Shown here in pieces: positions 37,285-45,327 of a stretch of DNA of 64,000 bases. A model generated the notes under the pieces. That model had not been told where the DNA came from. It did not search any database and saw only the letters and a list, made by a program, of their open reading frames with translations. Within the stretch, counting starts at the first letter, position 1. Each line of letters opens with the position of its first letter. Position numbers and translations under genes: made by a program. Source of the stretch: Rhodocyclales bacterium GT-UBC (GTDB taxonomy: Bacteria > Pseudomonadota > Gammaproteobacteria > Burkholderiales > Rhodocyclaceae); the NCBI GenBank assembly GCA_003583745.1, contig QXPY01000003.1, forward strand, positions 294,052 through 358,051. The letters run 5' to 3'.

Positions 37285-38637
37285 TCAGGTCGCCGGCGTT
37301 TCGTCGTGTTGGATGCGCTTCAGGGCGACCTGGCGCTGGATTTCGCGGAAATCCTTTTCCCGGCCATGTAGCGCATATTGGCTGCGGACGGTGTTGAAGG
37401 TCCTTTTCGCATCGTCGCCGGACATCAGGTGCGCGGTCTGCTTGTCGGCCAGCTCATGATCGCCGATGCCGAGTGCGGCACGCAGGATGTCGAGGCGCGC
37501 GGTCGGCGGGATTTCCGTGGCCAGCAAGGCTGGACGCAGACCGGCGAAGCGGGGTTTGCCGCGTTCCGGCGAGCTGATGGCGAGGAGGGCGGCATAGCTG
37601 GCCTGGGTGGCCAGGTCGAAATTCTGCACTTCGCTGTCGCGCAGGCTAACCAGCACCTTTTCGGCAGAAATCTTGTCGTTGCCGTTGATATGGCTGCGCG
37701 CCACGTTCAGGCGGTCCTCGGCCGAGATGGCGCCGGGCATGGTGTCGTTGGCGATGACATCGGCCATCGTGCTGCGCGCTGTCTCCATGTCGCCGTTCAG
37801 CGTAGCCGCCTCGGCCAGCAGGCGTTTGCGCAGGTAGTTGCGCGGCGTCTTTTTGGCCACCTCGTCGAGTACCTTCTGGGCTTCGGCATGTTCGCCCTGG
37901 TCCATGCAGATGCTGGCCTTGATATCGACGGCATCGAAAAAATGTGGCGTCTTGCTGACCACCTGCTCGATTTCCTCGCGTGCTTCAGTCAGACGGTTCT
38001 GCTTGTGCAGGGAACGGGCGACGCCGGCGCGCGCCCAGGGGAAGTCGTAGTTTTCCAGGATGTTACGGTAGCTGGCTTCGGCCGATTCGGCATCGCCACT
38101 GATCAAAAGGACCTCGGCTTGCTGGCGCAGGATTTCGAAGCGGTACGGTCGGCCAGCCTCGCTGTTGCGCTGGGCATCGAGGATGCTCAGGGCGCGGGCG
38201 TATTCCTGCTGGCGCTTTTCCTTGTAATAGGCGGCGAAGAAGTTCTTCCGGGCAATGATGCGTTCGAGGCGGAGCAGCAGCTTTTCCGGCGAGAAGGGCT
38301 TGATGATGTAGTCGTCGGGGACCAGTTCGACGGCGGCGACGACTTGTTCGTAGGACTGCTCGCCGGTCACCATCATGAAGATGCACTCGTCCGGCAGCAG
38401 GTTGAAGCGGCGCAGTTCTTCGAGCAGTTGCTGGCCGGAGCGCCCGTCGCCGAGTACGTAGTCGCAGAGAATGATGTCAGGGATGTTGTGGCGGATGCGG
38501 TAGATCGCATCCTGGTAGTTCGTGGCGAATTCGACGGCGAAGGCGCCAACGGTCTGGGCGATGCTGCGTAAGGCGTCGCGTGCCAACGGCTGGTCGTCGA
38601 TGACCAGGAAACGTTTCTTGGTGAAGTCGATGCTCAT
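37285..38637 (-). CDS. Response regulator with TPR-like output domain
   Basis: A 450-residue protein. Residues 1-130 are a receiver domain: acidic pair in LVIDDQ, phospho-acceptor Asp in ILCDYVLGDGRSGQ, Thr/Ser switch in MVTGEQS and Lys in YIIKPFSPEKLL. Residues 145-440 are helical repeats of TPR type (GDAESAEASYRNILENYDFPWARAGVA and similar), with no DNA-binding domain. Output is probably protein-protein interaction. It overlaps the kinase gene by 4 bases, so the two form a pair. Confidence 0.88.
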   Translation of the reverse strand: MSIDFTKKRFLVIDDQPLARDALRSIAQTVGAFAVEFATNYQDAIYRIRHNIPDIILCDYVLGDGRSGQQLLEELRRFNLLPDECIFMMVTGEQSYEQVVAAVELVPDDYIIKPFSPEKLLLRLERIIARKNFFAAYYKEKRQQEYARALSILDAQRNSEAGRPYRFEILRQQAEVLLISGDAESAEASYRNILENYDFPWARAGVARSLHKQNRLTEAREEIEQVVSKTPHFFDAVDIKASICMDQGEHAEAQKVLDEVAKKTPRNYLRKRLLAEAATLNGDMETARSTMADVIANDTMPGAISAEDRLNVARSHINGNDKISAEKVLVSLRDSEVQNFDLATQASYAALLAISSPERGKPRFAGLRPALLATEIPPTARLDILRAALGIGDHELADKQTAHLMSGDDAKRTFNTVRSQYALHGREKDFREIQRQVALKRIQHDETPAT

Positions 38638-39242
38638 GGCAATCGGACCTCGAAACAGGCCCCGCCGAGCAGGCCGCCGTTGCTCAAGTGCAGGCTGCCT
38701 CGGCGGCCACGCCGCCGGTGGATGGCGGCCAAACGTTCGGCGACCATCAGACCGATGCCGAACGGTGGCGGCAGGCTGGCATAGCCCGGCCCGTCGTCGA
38801 TGACGCGAAACACCGTGGTTTCGTCGTCGAGCCAGGCGCTCAGCCTGACTTCGCTGCGCGCGAAGCGGGCGGCATTCTGGACTGCGTTATTGAGCATGTC
38901 GGTCACCAGATCGCGGTCGAAAAGACATTCGTCCACAATCTGGCAGTCGACTGACAGGCGGATGTGTTTTGCCGCCAGGTGGCGACGCTGGGCGAGCGCG
39001 ACTTCGGCGCACAGATCGGCGACGATGACTGGGCAGATACTGGCCTGTTCGCCCTGGCGTAGCAGGCGGTAGGCAGTGAGCGTGCGGCTCAGGCGTTCCG
39101 CCGCAGCCTCGACGGCGTAACGCGCCTCGCCCAGGTCGAGTTGGCGTTCAAGCTCGGCCGAGGCAATCAGCGATTCGGCGACGAAAAGCTGGTTCTTCGC
39201 GTCATGGACGCCGGAAGCCAGGATATCCAGCAAATCTTGCAT
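38634..39242 (-). CDS. Soluble histidine kinase without sensor domain
   Basis: A 202-residue protein with no membrane helix. An H-box-like segment SGVHDAKNQLFV (His near residue 13) comes first, then a dimerisation helix. A compact HATPase_c domain follows with the N-box MLNNAVQNAARF, G1 DDGPGYASL and G2 GIGLMVAERLAAIH. It may act as a phosphodonor or partner of the overlapping receiver-TPR protein. GGGGGAG lies 5 bases before the ATG. The pair interrupts the cobalamin cluster and no link to it is apparent. Confidence 0.85.
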   Translation of the reverse strand: MQDLLDILASGVHDAKNQLFVAESLIASAELERQLDLGEARYAVEAAAERLSRTLTAYRLLRQGEQASICPVIVADLCAEVALAQRRHLAAKHIRLSVDCQIVDECLFDRDLVTDMLNNAVQNAARFARSEVRLSAWLDDETTVFRVIDDGPGYASLPPPFGIGLMVAERLAAIHRRRGRRGSLHLSNGGLLGGACFEVRLP

Positions 39243-39364
39243 CAATCTCCCCCAGGAATTTTGGCGACATCTGGCGTGTCGTTGAGGGCTAGCATACGCC
39301 GCTCCGGGCCGAACGCGAATCCCGAATTTCCCGGCGTGTCGGCCCGGAAATGCGCATGGAATGG

Positions 39365-39793
39365 TCAGTCGGCCGAGTGCAGCGTGTACGCGAGGCAAAG
39401 GCGCAATGGGAGCGCGGCGGCCAGAAACAAATTCGCCAATTCTTCGCTGCCCAGTGCCGCCGGCACAATGCTGATTCGTTGCTGGCCGGCGTTGATAAGT
39501 GGCGTGCCAAGCAGGACTTGCCGGGCCGACTCCAGCGCGTCGAGGTTTTCAGCCTCCAGGCTGCTCGATGCCAGGATCAGGAGGTGAAGGCGCGGCATCG
39601 GCGTTACCGCCGGCCCTGTTTCGCCGAGCCGAGGAGTGGCAGAGGGTATCGCGGCGAAACGGGCGTCTTCTTCCAGCCGCCAGGGCCAGATGTGGAGACA
39701 GCGGGTCTCATCCGGGCGGCCAATGCGCACCGGCAGCCCGACATGTTTGTCGAGCATGTGGCTCAAGGCGGTCAGGCAGGAGAGCATGGACAT
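39365..39793 (-). CDS. Hypothetical protein, possibly Pvc16/DUF4255-like
   Basis: A 142-residue protein. The order is a helix (LSCLTALSHMLDKHV), a strand segment PRLHLLILASSS, and an end PLRLCLAYTLH preceded by GSEELANLFLAAAL. This resembles the N-terminal domain of the Pvc16/DUF4255 phage-tail-like family, but the likeness is weak. No tail genes are nearby. The gene sits between the kinase and cobU with 50 bases to cobU. It may be a small remnant or an unrelated protein. Confidence 0.55.
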   Translation of the reverse strand: MSMLSCLTALSHMLDKHVGLPVRIGRPDETRCLHIWPWRLEEDARFAAIPSATPRLGETGPAVTPMPRLHLLILASSSLEAENLDALESARQVLLGTPLINAGQQRISIVPAALGSEELANLFLAAALPLRLCLAYTLHSAD

Positions 39794-39843
39794 GGCGGAC
39801 ACCTGGGGAAGGCGGGGTGATCCGCAGGTTAGCACAGCCTGCT

Positions 39844-40401
39844 TTAGGGGGCGGGGGCTTTCAGGCTGAGTGGCAGACCGGCGGCAACCAGCGTCACCTG
39901 TTCGCAAACGGCGGCGACGCGCTGGTTGAGCCGCCCCTGTTCGTCGGCAAACAGGCGCGATACCGGATGCATCGGCACTATGCCCCAACCGACTTCGTTG
40001 GAGACGAGGATGATGTGGCCGGGCAGTTGCGGCAGCAGCTCGATCAGGCGGCCGGTTTCGCCGGCGAACAGCGGGCAGTCGATGGCTTCGCCCGCTTCGG
40101 CCTGCGCTGCCGCCCGGCCGGCGAAGAGCAGGTTGGACAACCACAGGGTCAGGCAATCGACCAGCAGGCAGGTCTCCGGTGTCGCCAGGCGGACGAGGGC
40201 ATCGGCCAGGTGCAGCGGCTCTTCGGCGCAGCCCCATTCGGCCGGCCGGCGGGCCCGGTGGTGGGCGATGCGGCGGTTCATCTCGCCGTCGCGGGCTTCG
40301 GCGGTGGCCAGGTAAATGACGCGCTGGCCGCTCGCAGTGGCGCGCTGTTCGGCCAGCAGGCTTTTGCCCGAACGGGCGCCGCCAAGGATCAGTTCTCTCA
40401 T
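39844..40401 (-). CDS. cobU: Adenosylcobinamide kinase / adenosylcobinamide-phosphate guanylyltransferase
   Basis: A 185-residue bifunctional enzyme that phosphorylates adenosylcobinamide and links GMP to it. The P-loop GGARSGKSLLAEQ is at the start, HHRARRPAEW carries the guanylylated His, and SNEVGWGIVP is conserved. It is divergent from the cobT riboswitch, 54 bases away, and has no riboswitch of its own. Confidence 0.92.
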   Translation of the reverse strand: MRELILGGARSGKSLLAEQRATASGQRVIYLATAEARDGEMNRRIAHHRARRPAEWGCAEEPLHLADALVRLATPETCLLVDCLTLWLSNLLFAGRAAAQAEAGEAIDCPLFAGETGRLIELLPQLPGHIILVSNEVGWGIVPMHPVSRLFADEQGRLNQRVAAVCEQVTLVAAGLPLSLKAPAP

Positions 40402-40419
40402 GGGCGGCACTGTAGGTGA

Positions 40420-40448
40420 TTGCGCACCTTTCCGGCAAGCCGGATAAT
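40420..40448 (+). promoter_or_regulatory. Promoter of cobTSC
   Basis: TTGCGC (40420-40425) and GATAAT (40443-40448) are spaced by 17 bases. Transcription would start near 40455, just at the beginning of the riboswitch. Confidence 0.6.
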
Positions 40449-40454
40449 CGTCGC

Positions 40455-40612
40455 CGATTCGATAGAACGGAACACGGTGCAAATCCGTGGCGGGCCCGCC
40501 GCTGTAATCGGGGACGGATGTCGCGAAATACCACTGCCTATGGGGAAACAGACCCGGCGGGAAGGTGCGACGGACGGCTGATCCGAGAGCCAGAAGACGT
40601 GTCGAGTCAGTT
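40455..40612 (+). ncRNA. Cobalamin riboswitch upstream of cobT
   Basis: Conserved blocks occur in order: GATAGAACGG-AACACGGTGC, AAATCCGTGGCGGGCCCGCC, GCTGTAATCGGGGACGGA, CCACTGCC, GGGAAGGTGCGACGGACGG, and the B12 box GAGAGCCAGAAGACGTG (40585-40601). This is the B12 riboswitch family (RF00174). It lies in the 302-base gap between cobU and cobT. Confidence 0.95.
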
Positions 40613-40619
40613 GAGGCTG

Positions 40620-40687
40620 GAAGCCTGTGGACAGGGCTTCGCGACTGCGTTTGGACGACGCCGTCGCGAGGCCCTTTTGCATTTTTT
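40620..40687 (+). terminator. Antiterminator/terminator pair of the cobT riboswitch
   Basis: GAAGCCTGT-GG-ACAGGGCTTC (40620-40640) forms an antiterminator stem with one bulged G. Its 3' half shares bases with the terminator, whose 5' arm (40634-40649) pairs with the 3' arm ending GCCC at 40674: GGGC/GCCC, TCGCGAC/GTCGCGA and GCG/CGC. It is followed by TTTT-GCA-TTTTTT. The two cannot form together, so cobalamin binding should decide termination. Confidence 0.85.
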
Positions 40688-40703
40688 GAACGGAAAGAAT
40701 CGG

Positions 40704-41753
40704 ATGCATTCAAAATTCAACATCACCGTCCCCGATCAGGGACTCGCTGCCGCACTGCAAAACAAGATCGACCGCAAGACCAAGCCGCTGGGTGCGCTCG
40801 GCCAGCTGGAAGCCGCTGCCAAAACCATCGGCCTGATCCAGAAGAGCCTGACGCCGCAGCTGAAACAGCCGCAGATGCTGGTTTTCGCCGGAGATCATGG
40901 CGCCGCCAAGGCCGGCGTCTCGGCCTTCCCGCAGGAAGTCAGCTGGCAGATGGTGGAAAACTTTCTGGCCGGCGGGGCGGCGATCAACGTTTTCGCCCGC
41001 CAGAACGGCATGGCCTTGTCTGTCGTCGATGCCGGCGTCGCCCACGATTTCGGTCGTCGGCCGCAGCTGATCGACGCCAAGGTGGCCAAGGGCACGGCCA
41101 ACTATCTCGAAGAGCCGGCGATGACGGTTGCCCAGTGCGAAGCCGCCATTGCCAGCGGGGCCGAGATCGTCCGCGGTCTGGCCGCCGGCGGCTGCAATGT
41201 GGTCGGCTTCGGTGAGATGGGCATCGGCAACACGGCCGCTGCCTCGTTGATTACCCACTGCCTGACCGGCATTTCGCTGGCCGAGTGCATCGGTCGCGGC
41301 TCCGGCCTCGACGATGTCGGGCTGAGCCGCAAGCAGGCCCTGCTCGACCAGGCGCTGACGCGCTACCGCGCCAACGGCGGCGGCGATGCTCCCTTGGCCG
41401 TGCTGGCCGAGTTCGGCGGCTTCGAGATCGCCATGATGGTCGGCGCCATGCTGGCTGCGGCCGAAGCCGGCATGGTCTTGCTGATCGACGGTTTCATCGT
41501 CAGTTCGGCGACGCTGGTGGCGGCCCGCCTGTTCCCGGCGCTGACCCATTACTGCGTTTTCTGCCATCACTCGGTCGAGCCGGGGCATGTTGCCGTGTTG
41601 CGGGCCCTGGGGGCCAAGCCCTTGCTCGATCTCGGTCTGCGCCTGGGCGAAGGAACCGGGGCCGCGCTGGCCTATCCCCTGGTCCAGGCCAGCGTCAATT
41701 TCCTCAACCAAATGGCGAGTTTCGAATCGGCCGGCGTCGCAGACAAGGTCTGA
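40704..41753 (+). CDS. cobT: Nicotinate-nucleotide-dimethylbenzimidazole phosphoribosyltransferase
   Basis: A 349-residue enzyme that makes alpha-ribazole 5-phosphate from the BluB product. It has [44 protein letters not shown] and the catalytic Glu region [14 protein letters not shown]. The ATG at 40704 has GGAAAG 7 bases upstream. It is the first gene of cobT-cobS-cobC under riboswitch control. Confidence 0.96.
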   Translation: MHSKFNITVPDQGLAAALQNKIDRKTKPLGALGQLEAAAKTIGLIQKSLTPQLKQPQMLVFAGDHGAAKAGVSAFPQEVSWQMVENFLAGGAAINVFARQNGMALSVVDAGVAHDFGRRPQLIDAKVAKGTANYLEEPAMTVAQCEAAIASGAEIVRGLAAGGCNVVGFGEMGIGNTAAASLITHCLTGISLAECIGRGSGLDDVGLSRKQALLDQALTRYRANGGGDAPLAVLAEFGGFEIAMMVGAMLAAAEAGMVLLIDGFIVSSATLVAARLFPALTHYCVFCHHSVEPGHVAVLRALGAKPLLDLGLRLGEGTGAALAYPLVQASVNFLNQMASFESAGVADKV

Positions 41754-41758
41754 GCACC

Positions 41759-42520
41759 ATGCTCAAGCGCGAGCTGACGTATTTCTTCGGCGCCGTCCGC
41801 TTTTTCACGCGGCTGCCGGTGCCCGGCTGGGTCGGGCACTCGGCCGAGGCGCTGCAGCATTCGGCGCGCTATTTCCCGGCCGTCGGCCTGGTGGTCGGCG
41901 GCATCGGGGCCGTGGTCTATCTCGTCGCGCTGCAGCTCTGGACGCAACCGGTGGCGGTGCTGCTGGCGATGGCGGCGACGCTCTACGCCACCGGCGCCTT
42001 CCATGAGGATGGCCTGGGCGATACCGTCGACGGCCTGGGCGGTGGCTGGGAAAAGTCGCGCATCCTGGAAATCATGAAGGATTCGCGGGTCGGCAGTTAT
42101 GGCGTCGTGGCGATGTGCCTGGCCTTGCTCGGCAAGTTCACCCTGCTTGCCGGGCTCGACCCGGCGCAGGTGCCGTTTGCCTTGCTCGCCGGGCATGCCT
42201 TGTCCCGCTTCTGCGCCACGCTGCTGCTGGCAACGATGGACTACGTGCGGGACGACGCCCAGTCCAAGGCCCGGCCGCTGGCCAGTCGCCTTTCCGGCGG
42301 CGCGCTGCTGTTCGCCTGGCTCACCGTGCTTGCTGCCTTGCTGCCCCTGCCGCTCGCCCAGGCCGTGGCCGGCTGCCTTGGCGCCGCCCTCGCCACGCTG
42401 TGGCTGGCCGCCAAGTTCAAGCGCTGGCTGGGCGGCTATACCGGCGACTGCCTGGGGGCGGTGCAGCAGGTGAGCGAGATTGCCTTTTATCTCGGCTTGC
42501 TGGCACATTGGCCGGCATGA
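41759..42520 (+). CDS. cobS: Adenosylcobinamide-GDP ribazoletransferase
   Basis: A 253-residue inner-membrane protein with about six helices. The Mg-binding family motif GAFHEDGLGDTVDGLGGG is intact, followed by ILEIMKDSRVGSYG. It joins alpha-ribazole and adenosylcobinamide-GDP to close the nucleotide loop. It starts 5 bases after cobT and overlaps cobC (ATGA). Confidence 0.94.
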   Translation: MLKRELTYFFGAVRFFTRLPVPGWVGHSAEALQHSARYFPAVGLVVGGIGAVVYLVALQLWTQPVAVLLAMAATLYATGAFHEDGLGDTVDGLGGGWEKSRILEIMKDSRVGSYGVVAMCLALLGKFTLLAGLDPAQVPFALLAGHALSRFCATLLLATMDYVRDDAQSKARPLASRLSGGALLFAWLTVLAALLPLPLAQAVAGCLGAALATLWLAAKFKRWLGGYTGDCLGAVQQVSEIAFYLGLLAHWPA

Positions 42521-43029
42521 TCCTGCACCTGATCCGTCATCCCACGCCGCTGGTCGAGCCGGGCATCTGTTATGGCCGGCTCGATCTGGCGACGGCGGAG
42601 GCGCCGGCGGTGGCGGCGGCTTTGCGGCCGGTGTTGCCGCCCGGTCTGCCTGTCTGGAGCAGTCCCTTGCGGCGTTGCCGTGCGCTGGCCGAGTTGTTGC
42701 ACCCGGCGCCGCGCTTCGATTCCCGCCTGGTCGAGATGGATTTCGGGGCCTGGGAGGGCATGCCCTGGGATGCGGTTCCCCGAGCCGAACTCGACGCCTG
42801 GGCGGCCGATGTGGCGGGCTTTGCGCCGCCGGGTGGCGAGTCGCCGCTGGCCTTGCAGCGGCGGGCGCTCGATTTCGTTGCCGGACTGGCCGAGACGGAG
42901 GCGGTGATCGTCACCCATGCCGGGGTGATCCGCAGTTTGCTGGCGCATTGGCAGGGTTTGCCGCCAGAGCGGTGGACAGAACTGGTCTTTGCTTACGGTT
43001 CCTGCACGCGGGTGGTGGTCCCCCGGTAA
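42517..43029 (+). CDS. cobC: Alpha-ribazole phosphatase, histidine phosphatase family
   Basis: A 170-residue phosphoglycerate-mutase-type phosphatase. The phospho-His is in LHLIRHPTP, Arg and Glu lie in SSPLRRC and LVEMDFGAWEGM, and the second His is in VIVTHAGVIRSLL. It removes the phosphate from alpha-ribazole 5-phosphate or the cobalamin phosphate. Last gene of the cobTSC operon. The RH motif reads RHP where RHG is more common. Confidence 0.88.
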   Translation: MILHLIRHPTPLVEPGICYGRLDLATAEAPAVAAALRPVLPPGLPVWSSPLRRCRALAELLHPAPRFDSRLVEMDFGAWEGMPWDAVPRAELDAWAADVAGFAPPGGESPLALQRRALDFVAGLAETEAVIVTHAGVIRSLLAHWQGLPPERWTELVFAYGSCTRVVVPR

Positions 43030-43039
43030 AATGCCGGGC

Positions 43040-44137
43040 ATGGAAACTTTCAATCCTCTGCGCGATGCGGTGCCGCTGGGTGAAATCAAGCGGGCGCTGG
43101 TCATCAAGTTGCGCCATCACGGCGATGTGCTGGTCAGTTCGCCGGTTTTTTCGGTGCTCAAGGCGCATGCGCCGCAGGTCGAGATCGACGCGCTCGTTTA
43201 CACCGATACGGCGGAAATGCTGACCCTGCATCCGGCCATCACGCAGGTGCATGGCATCGACCGCAAGTGGAAGAAGCTCGGCGCCATCGGCCAGGTCAAG
43301 GCCGAACTGGGGCTCTACAACAGCCTCAAGGCCCGCCAGTACGACCTGATCATCCACCTCACCGAGCATTGGCGGGGCGCCTGGCTGTGCCGGCTGCTCA
43401 AGCCGCGCTGGTCGGTCGGGCCGGCGGTCGGCGGGCGGGGCAAGCGCTGGAAGCAAAGTTTCACCCATCTTCAGTCGGCGCCGCGCAATGCCTTGCGCCA
43501 CATGGTCGAGGCCAATCTCGATGCGCTGCGCCGCATCGGCCTGCAGCCGCTAGCAGCCGAACGGCGCATGACGCTGGTCCCGGGGGCGGCCGCCGAGGCC
43601 GCCGTGGCCGGCCATCTGGCCGGGTTCGGGCTGCAGGGCGGCGATTTCATCCATGTCCATCCGGCTTCGCGCTGGTTTTTCAAATGCTGGCCGGTCGAGC
43701 AGATGGCGGCCCTGGTCGCTCGCTTGCAGGATGAAGGCCACTCCGTGGTGCTGACCGCCGCCCCGAGCCAGGACGAGAAAGCGATGCTGACGGCGATTCA
43801 GGCGCGCCTGGCCAAGCCGGCCTTCAGCCTGTCCGGCCAGCTGTCGCTGAAGGAACTGGCGGCGCTGACCCAGGCCGCCAAGCTGTTCATCGGCGTCGAT
43901 TCGGCGCCGATGCACATCGCCGCCGCGGTCGGTACGCCGACCGTGGCCTTGTTCGGCCCCTCCGGCGACAAGCAGTGGGGGCCGTGGGGCGTGCCCAGCC
44001 GTGTCGTCAGCAGCGACCGCCATCCTTGCCGGCCGTGCGGTATCGACGGTTGTGGCGGCGGCAAGGTCAGCGACTGTCTCAGCAGCTTGCGCGTCGAGGC
44101 CGTGCTCGACGCCGCTCACGCCCTGTTGGCATCGTGA
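43040..44137 (+). CDS. rfaQ: LPS heptosyltransferase III-type (GT9)
   Basis: A 365-residue GT9 glycosyltransferase. The WaaQ/RfaQ-type opening ALVIKLRHHGDVLVSSPVF and the nucleotide-sugar-binding end IGVDSAPMHIAAAVGTPTVALFGP, then WGPWG, are clear. It adds heptose to the LPS inner core at the cytoplasmic face. ATG 43040 is used; an in-frame ATG at 43031 would add three residues. It begins the surface-glycan cluster and overlaps the next gene by GTGA. Confidence 0.88.
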   Translation: METFNPLRDAVPLGEIKRALVIKLRHHGDVLVSSPVFSVLKAHAPQVEIDALVYTDTAEMLTLHPAITQVHGIDRKWKKLGAIGQVKAELGLYNSLKARQYDLIIHLTEHWRGAWLCRLLKPRWSVGPAVGGRGKRWKQSFTHLQSAPRNALRHMVEANLDALRRIGLQPLAAERRMTLVPGAAAEAAVAGHLAGFGLQGGDFIHVHPASRWFFKCWPVEQMAALVARLQDEGHSVVLTAAPSQDEKAMLTAIQARLAKPAFSLSGQLSLKELAALTQAAKLFIGVDSAPMHIAAAVGTPTVALFGPSGDKQWGPWGVPSRVVSSDRHPCRPCGIDGCGGGKVSDCLSSLRVEAVLDAAHALLAS

Positions 44138-45294
44138 AGATCGCCATCATCCGGCAGCGCTACAACCCCTATGGCGGGGCGGAGCGTTTCGTCGAGCGGG
44201 CGCTTGGCGCCTTGGCGGCGGAGGGGGCGGAGGTCACGCTGATTACCCGCAACTGGGCCGGGGCGCCGCGTCAGGATTTTCGCAAGGTGAGCTGCAATCC
44301 GCCGTTTTCCCGCTTCTTCGGCGGTCGGGCGGCACGCGACCGCAGTTTTGCCGCCGCCGCCCAGGTCAAGATGGCGGAGGGCGGTTACGACATCACCCAG
44401 TCGCACGAACGGATTCCCGGCTGCATGATCTTCCGCGCCGGCGACGGCGTGCATGCCGCCTGGCTGGATCATCGGGCGCGCATCCTGACCCCATGGCAGC
44501 AGAAGATGCAGCGCTGGTCGGCCTATCATCGCTACGTGCTGGCAGCGGAAAAGGCGATGTTCGAGCATCCGGCCTTGCAGGCCGTGATCTGCAATTCGCA
44601 GATGGTGGCGGACGAAGTGGCGCACTACTACGGGGTCGAGCGCAGCCGCCTGCAGGTGATCTACAACGGCGTCGATACCACGGCTTTCCACCCCTGGCTG
44701 GCCAAGGAGTTCCGCGCCGCGACCCGTGCCGCCGCCGGCATCCCCGAGGATGTACCGCTGCTGCTCTACGTTGGCAGTGGTTTCGAGCGCAAGGGCGTGC
44801 CACAGTTGTTACGGGCTTTTGCCAGGATGCAGCAATCGGCAGCCCATCTGGTTCTGGTCGGTGCCGATCGCAAGCTGAAGGCGATGCAGGCCCTAGCCGG
44901 CAAGCTCGGTCTGGCCAAGCGCGTCCACTTCACCGGCCCCTTGCGCGATGTCCGTCCCTGGTACGGCGCGGCCGACGGTTTCGTCCTGCCGACGCTCTAC
45001 GATCCCTGCCCGAACGCGGCGCTGGAGGCCCTGGCTTGTGGTTTGCCGATCGTCACTTCGACCACTTGCGGGGCGCAGGAATGGGTCCAGCCGGGCATCA
45101 ATGGTTGGGTGGTCGATGCGCTCGATTCGACGCAGCTGACCATGCGCCTCGACGATCTGGCCGATCTGGCCGGTAACGCCAAGGCGCGTGAAGCCTCGCG
45201 GCACAGCGTCGAATCGCTGACCTTGCCGGCGATGGCCGACCGCCTGCTGGCGCTATATCGTTCGCTCAGTCCGGCTTGGGCCTCGCAGGTATAA
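44134..45294 (+). CDS. WaaG-like GT4 glycosyltransferase
   Basis: A 386-residue GT-B fold enzyme. RYNPYGGAERFVERALGAL at the start and SQSHERIPGC-like ITQSHERIPGC resemble WaaG (UDP-glucose:heptose transferase). The donor site has GSGFERKGVPQLL and the E-x7-E region LYDPCPNAALEALACG. The start is GTG 44134 overlapping the previous stop. It acts on the LPS core (inference from likeness and position). Confidence 0.85.
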   Translation: MKIAIIRQRYNPYGGAERFVERALGALAAEGAEVTLITRNWAGAPRQDFRKVSCNPPFSRFFGGRAARDRSFAAAAQVKMAEGGYDITQSHERIPGCMIFRAGDGVHAAWLDHRARILTPWQQKMQRWSAYHRYVLAAEKAMFEHPALQAVICNSQMVADEVAHYYGVERSRLQVIYNGVDTTAFHPWLAKEFRAATRAAAGIPEDVPLLLYVGSGFERKGVPQLLRAFARMQQSAAHLVLVGADRKLKAMQALAGKLGLAKRVHFTGPLRDVRPWYGAADGFVLPTLYDPCPNAALEALACGLPIVTSTTCGAQEWVQPGINGWVVDALDSTQLTMRLDDLADLAGNAKAREASRHSVESLTLPAMADRLLALYRSLSPAWASQV

Positions 45295-45327
45295 TTACCG
45301 GTTCCACTTTTTGCATCAGGGATTTGC

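Noticed and set aside
43022-43038. CCCGG/CCGGG hairpin at the end of cobC
   Set aside because: Short stem with no T-run; too weak to call a terminator. The TAAAAT in its loop lacks a matching -35 box, so it is not called a promoter either.
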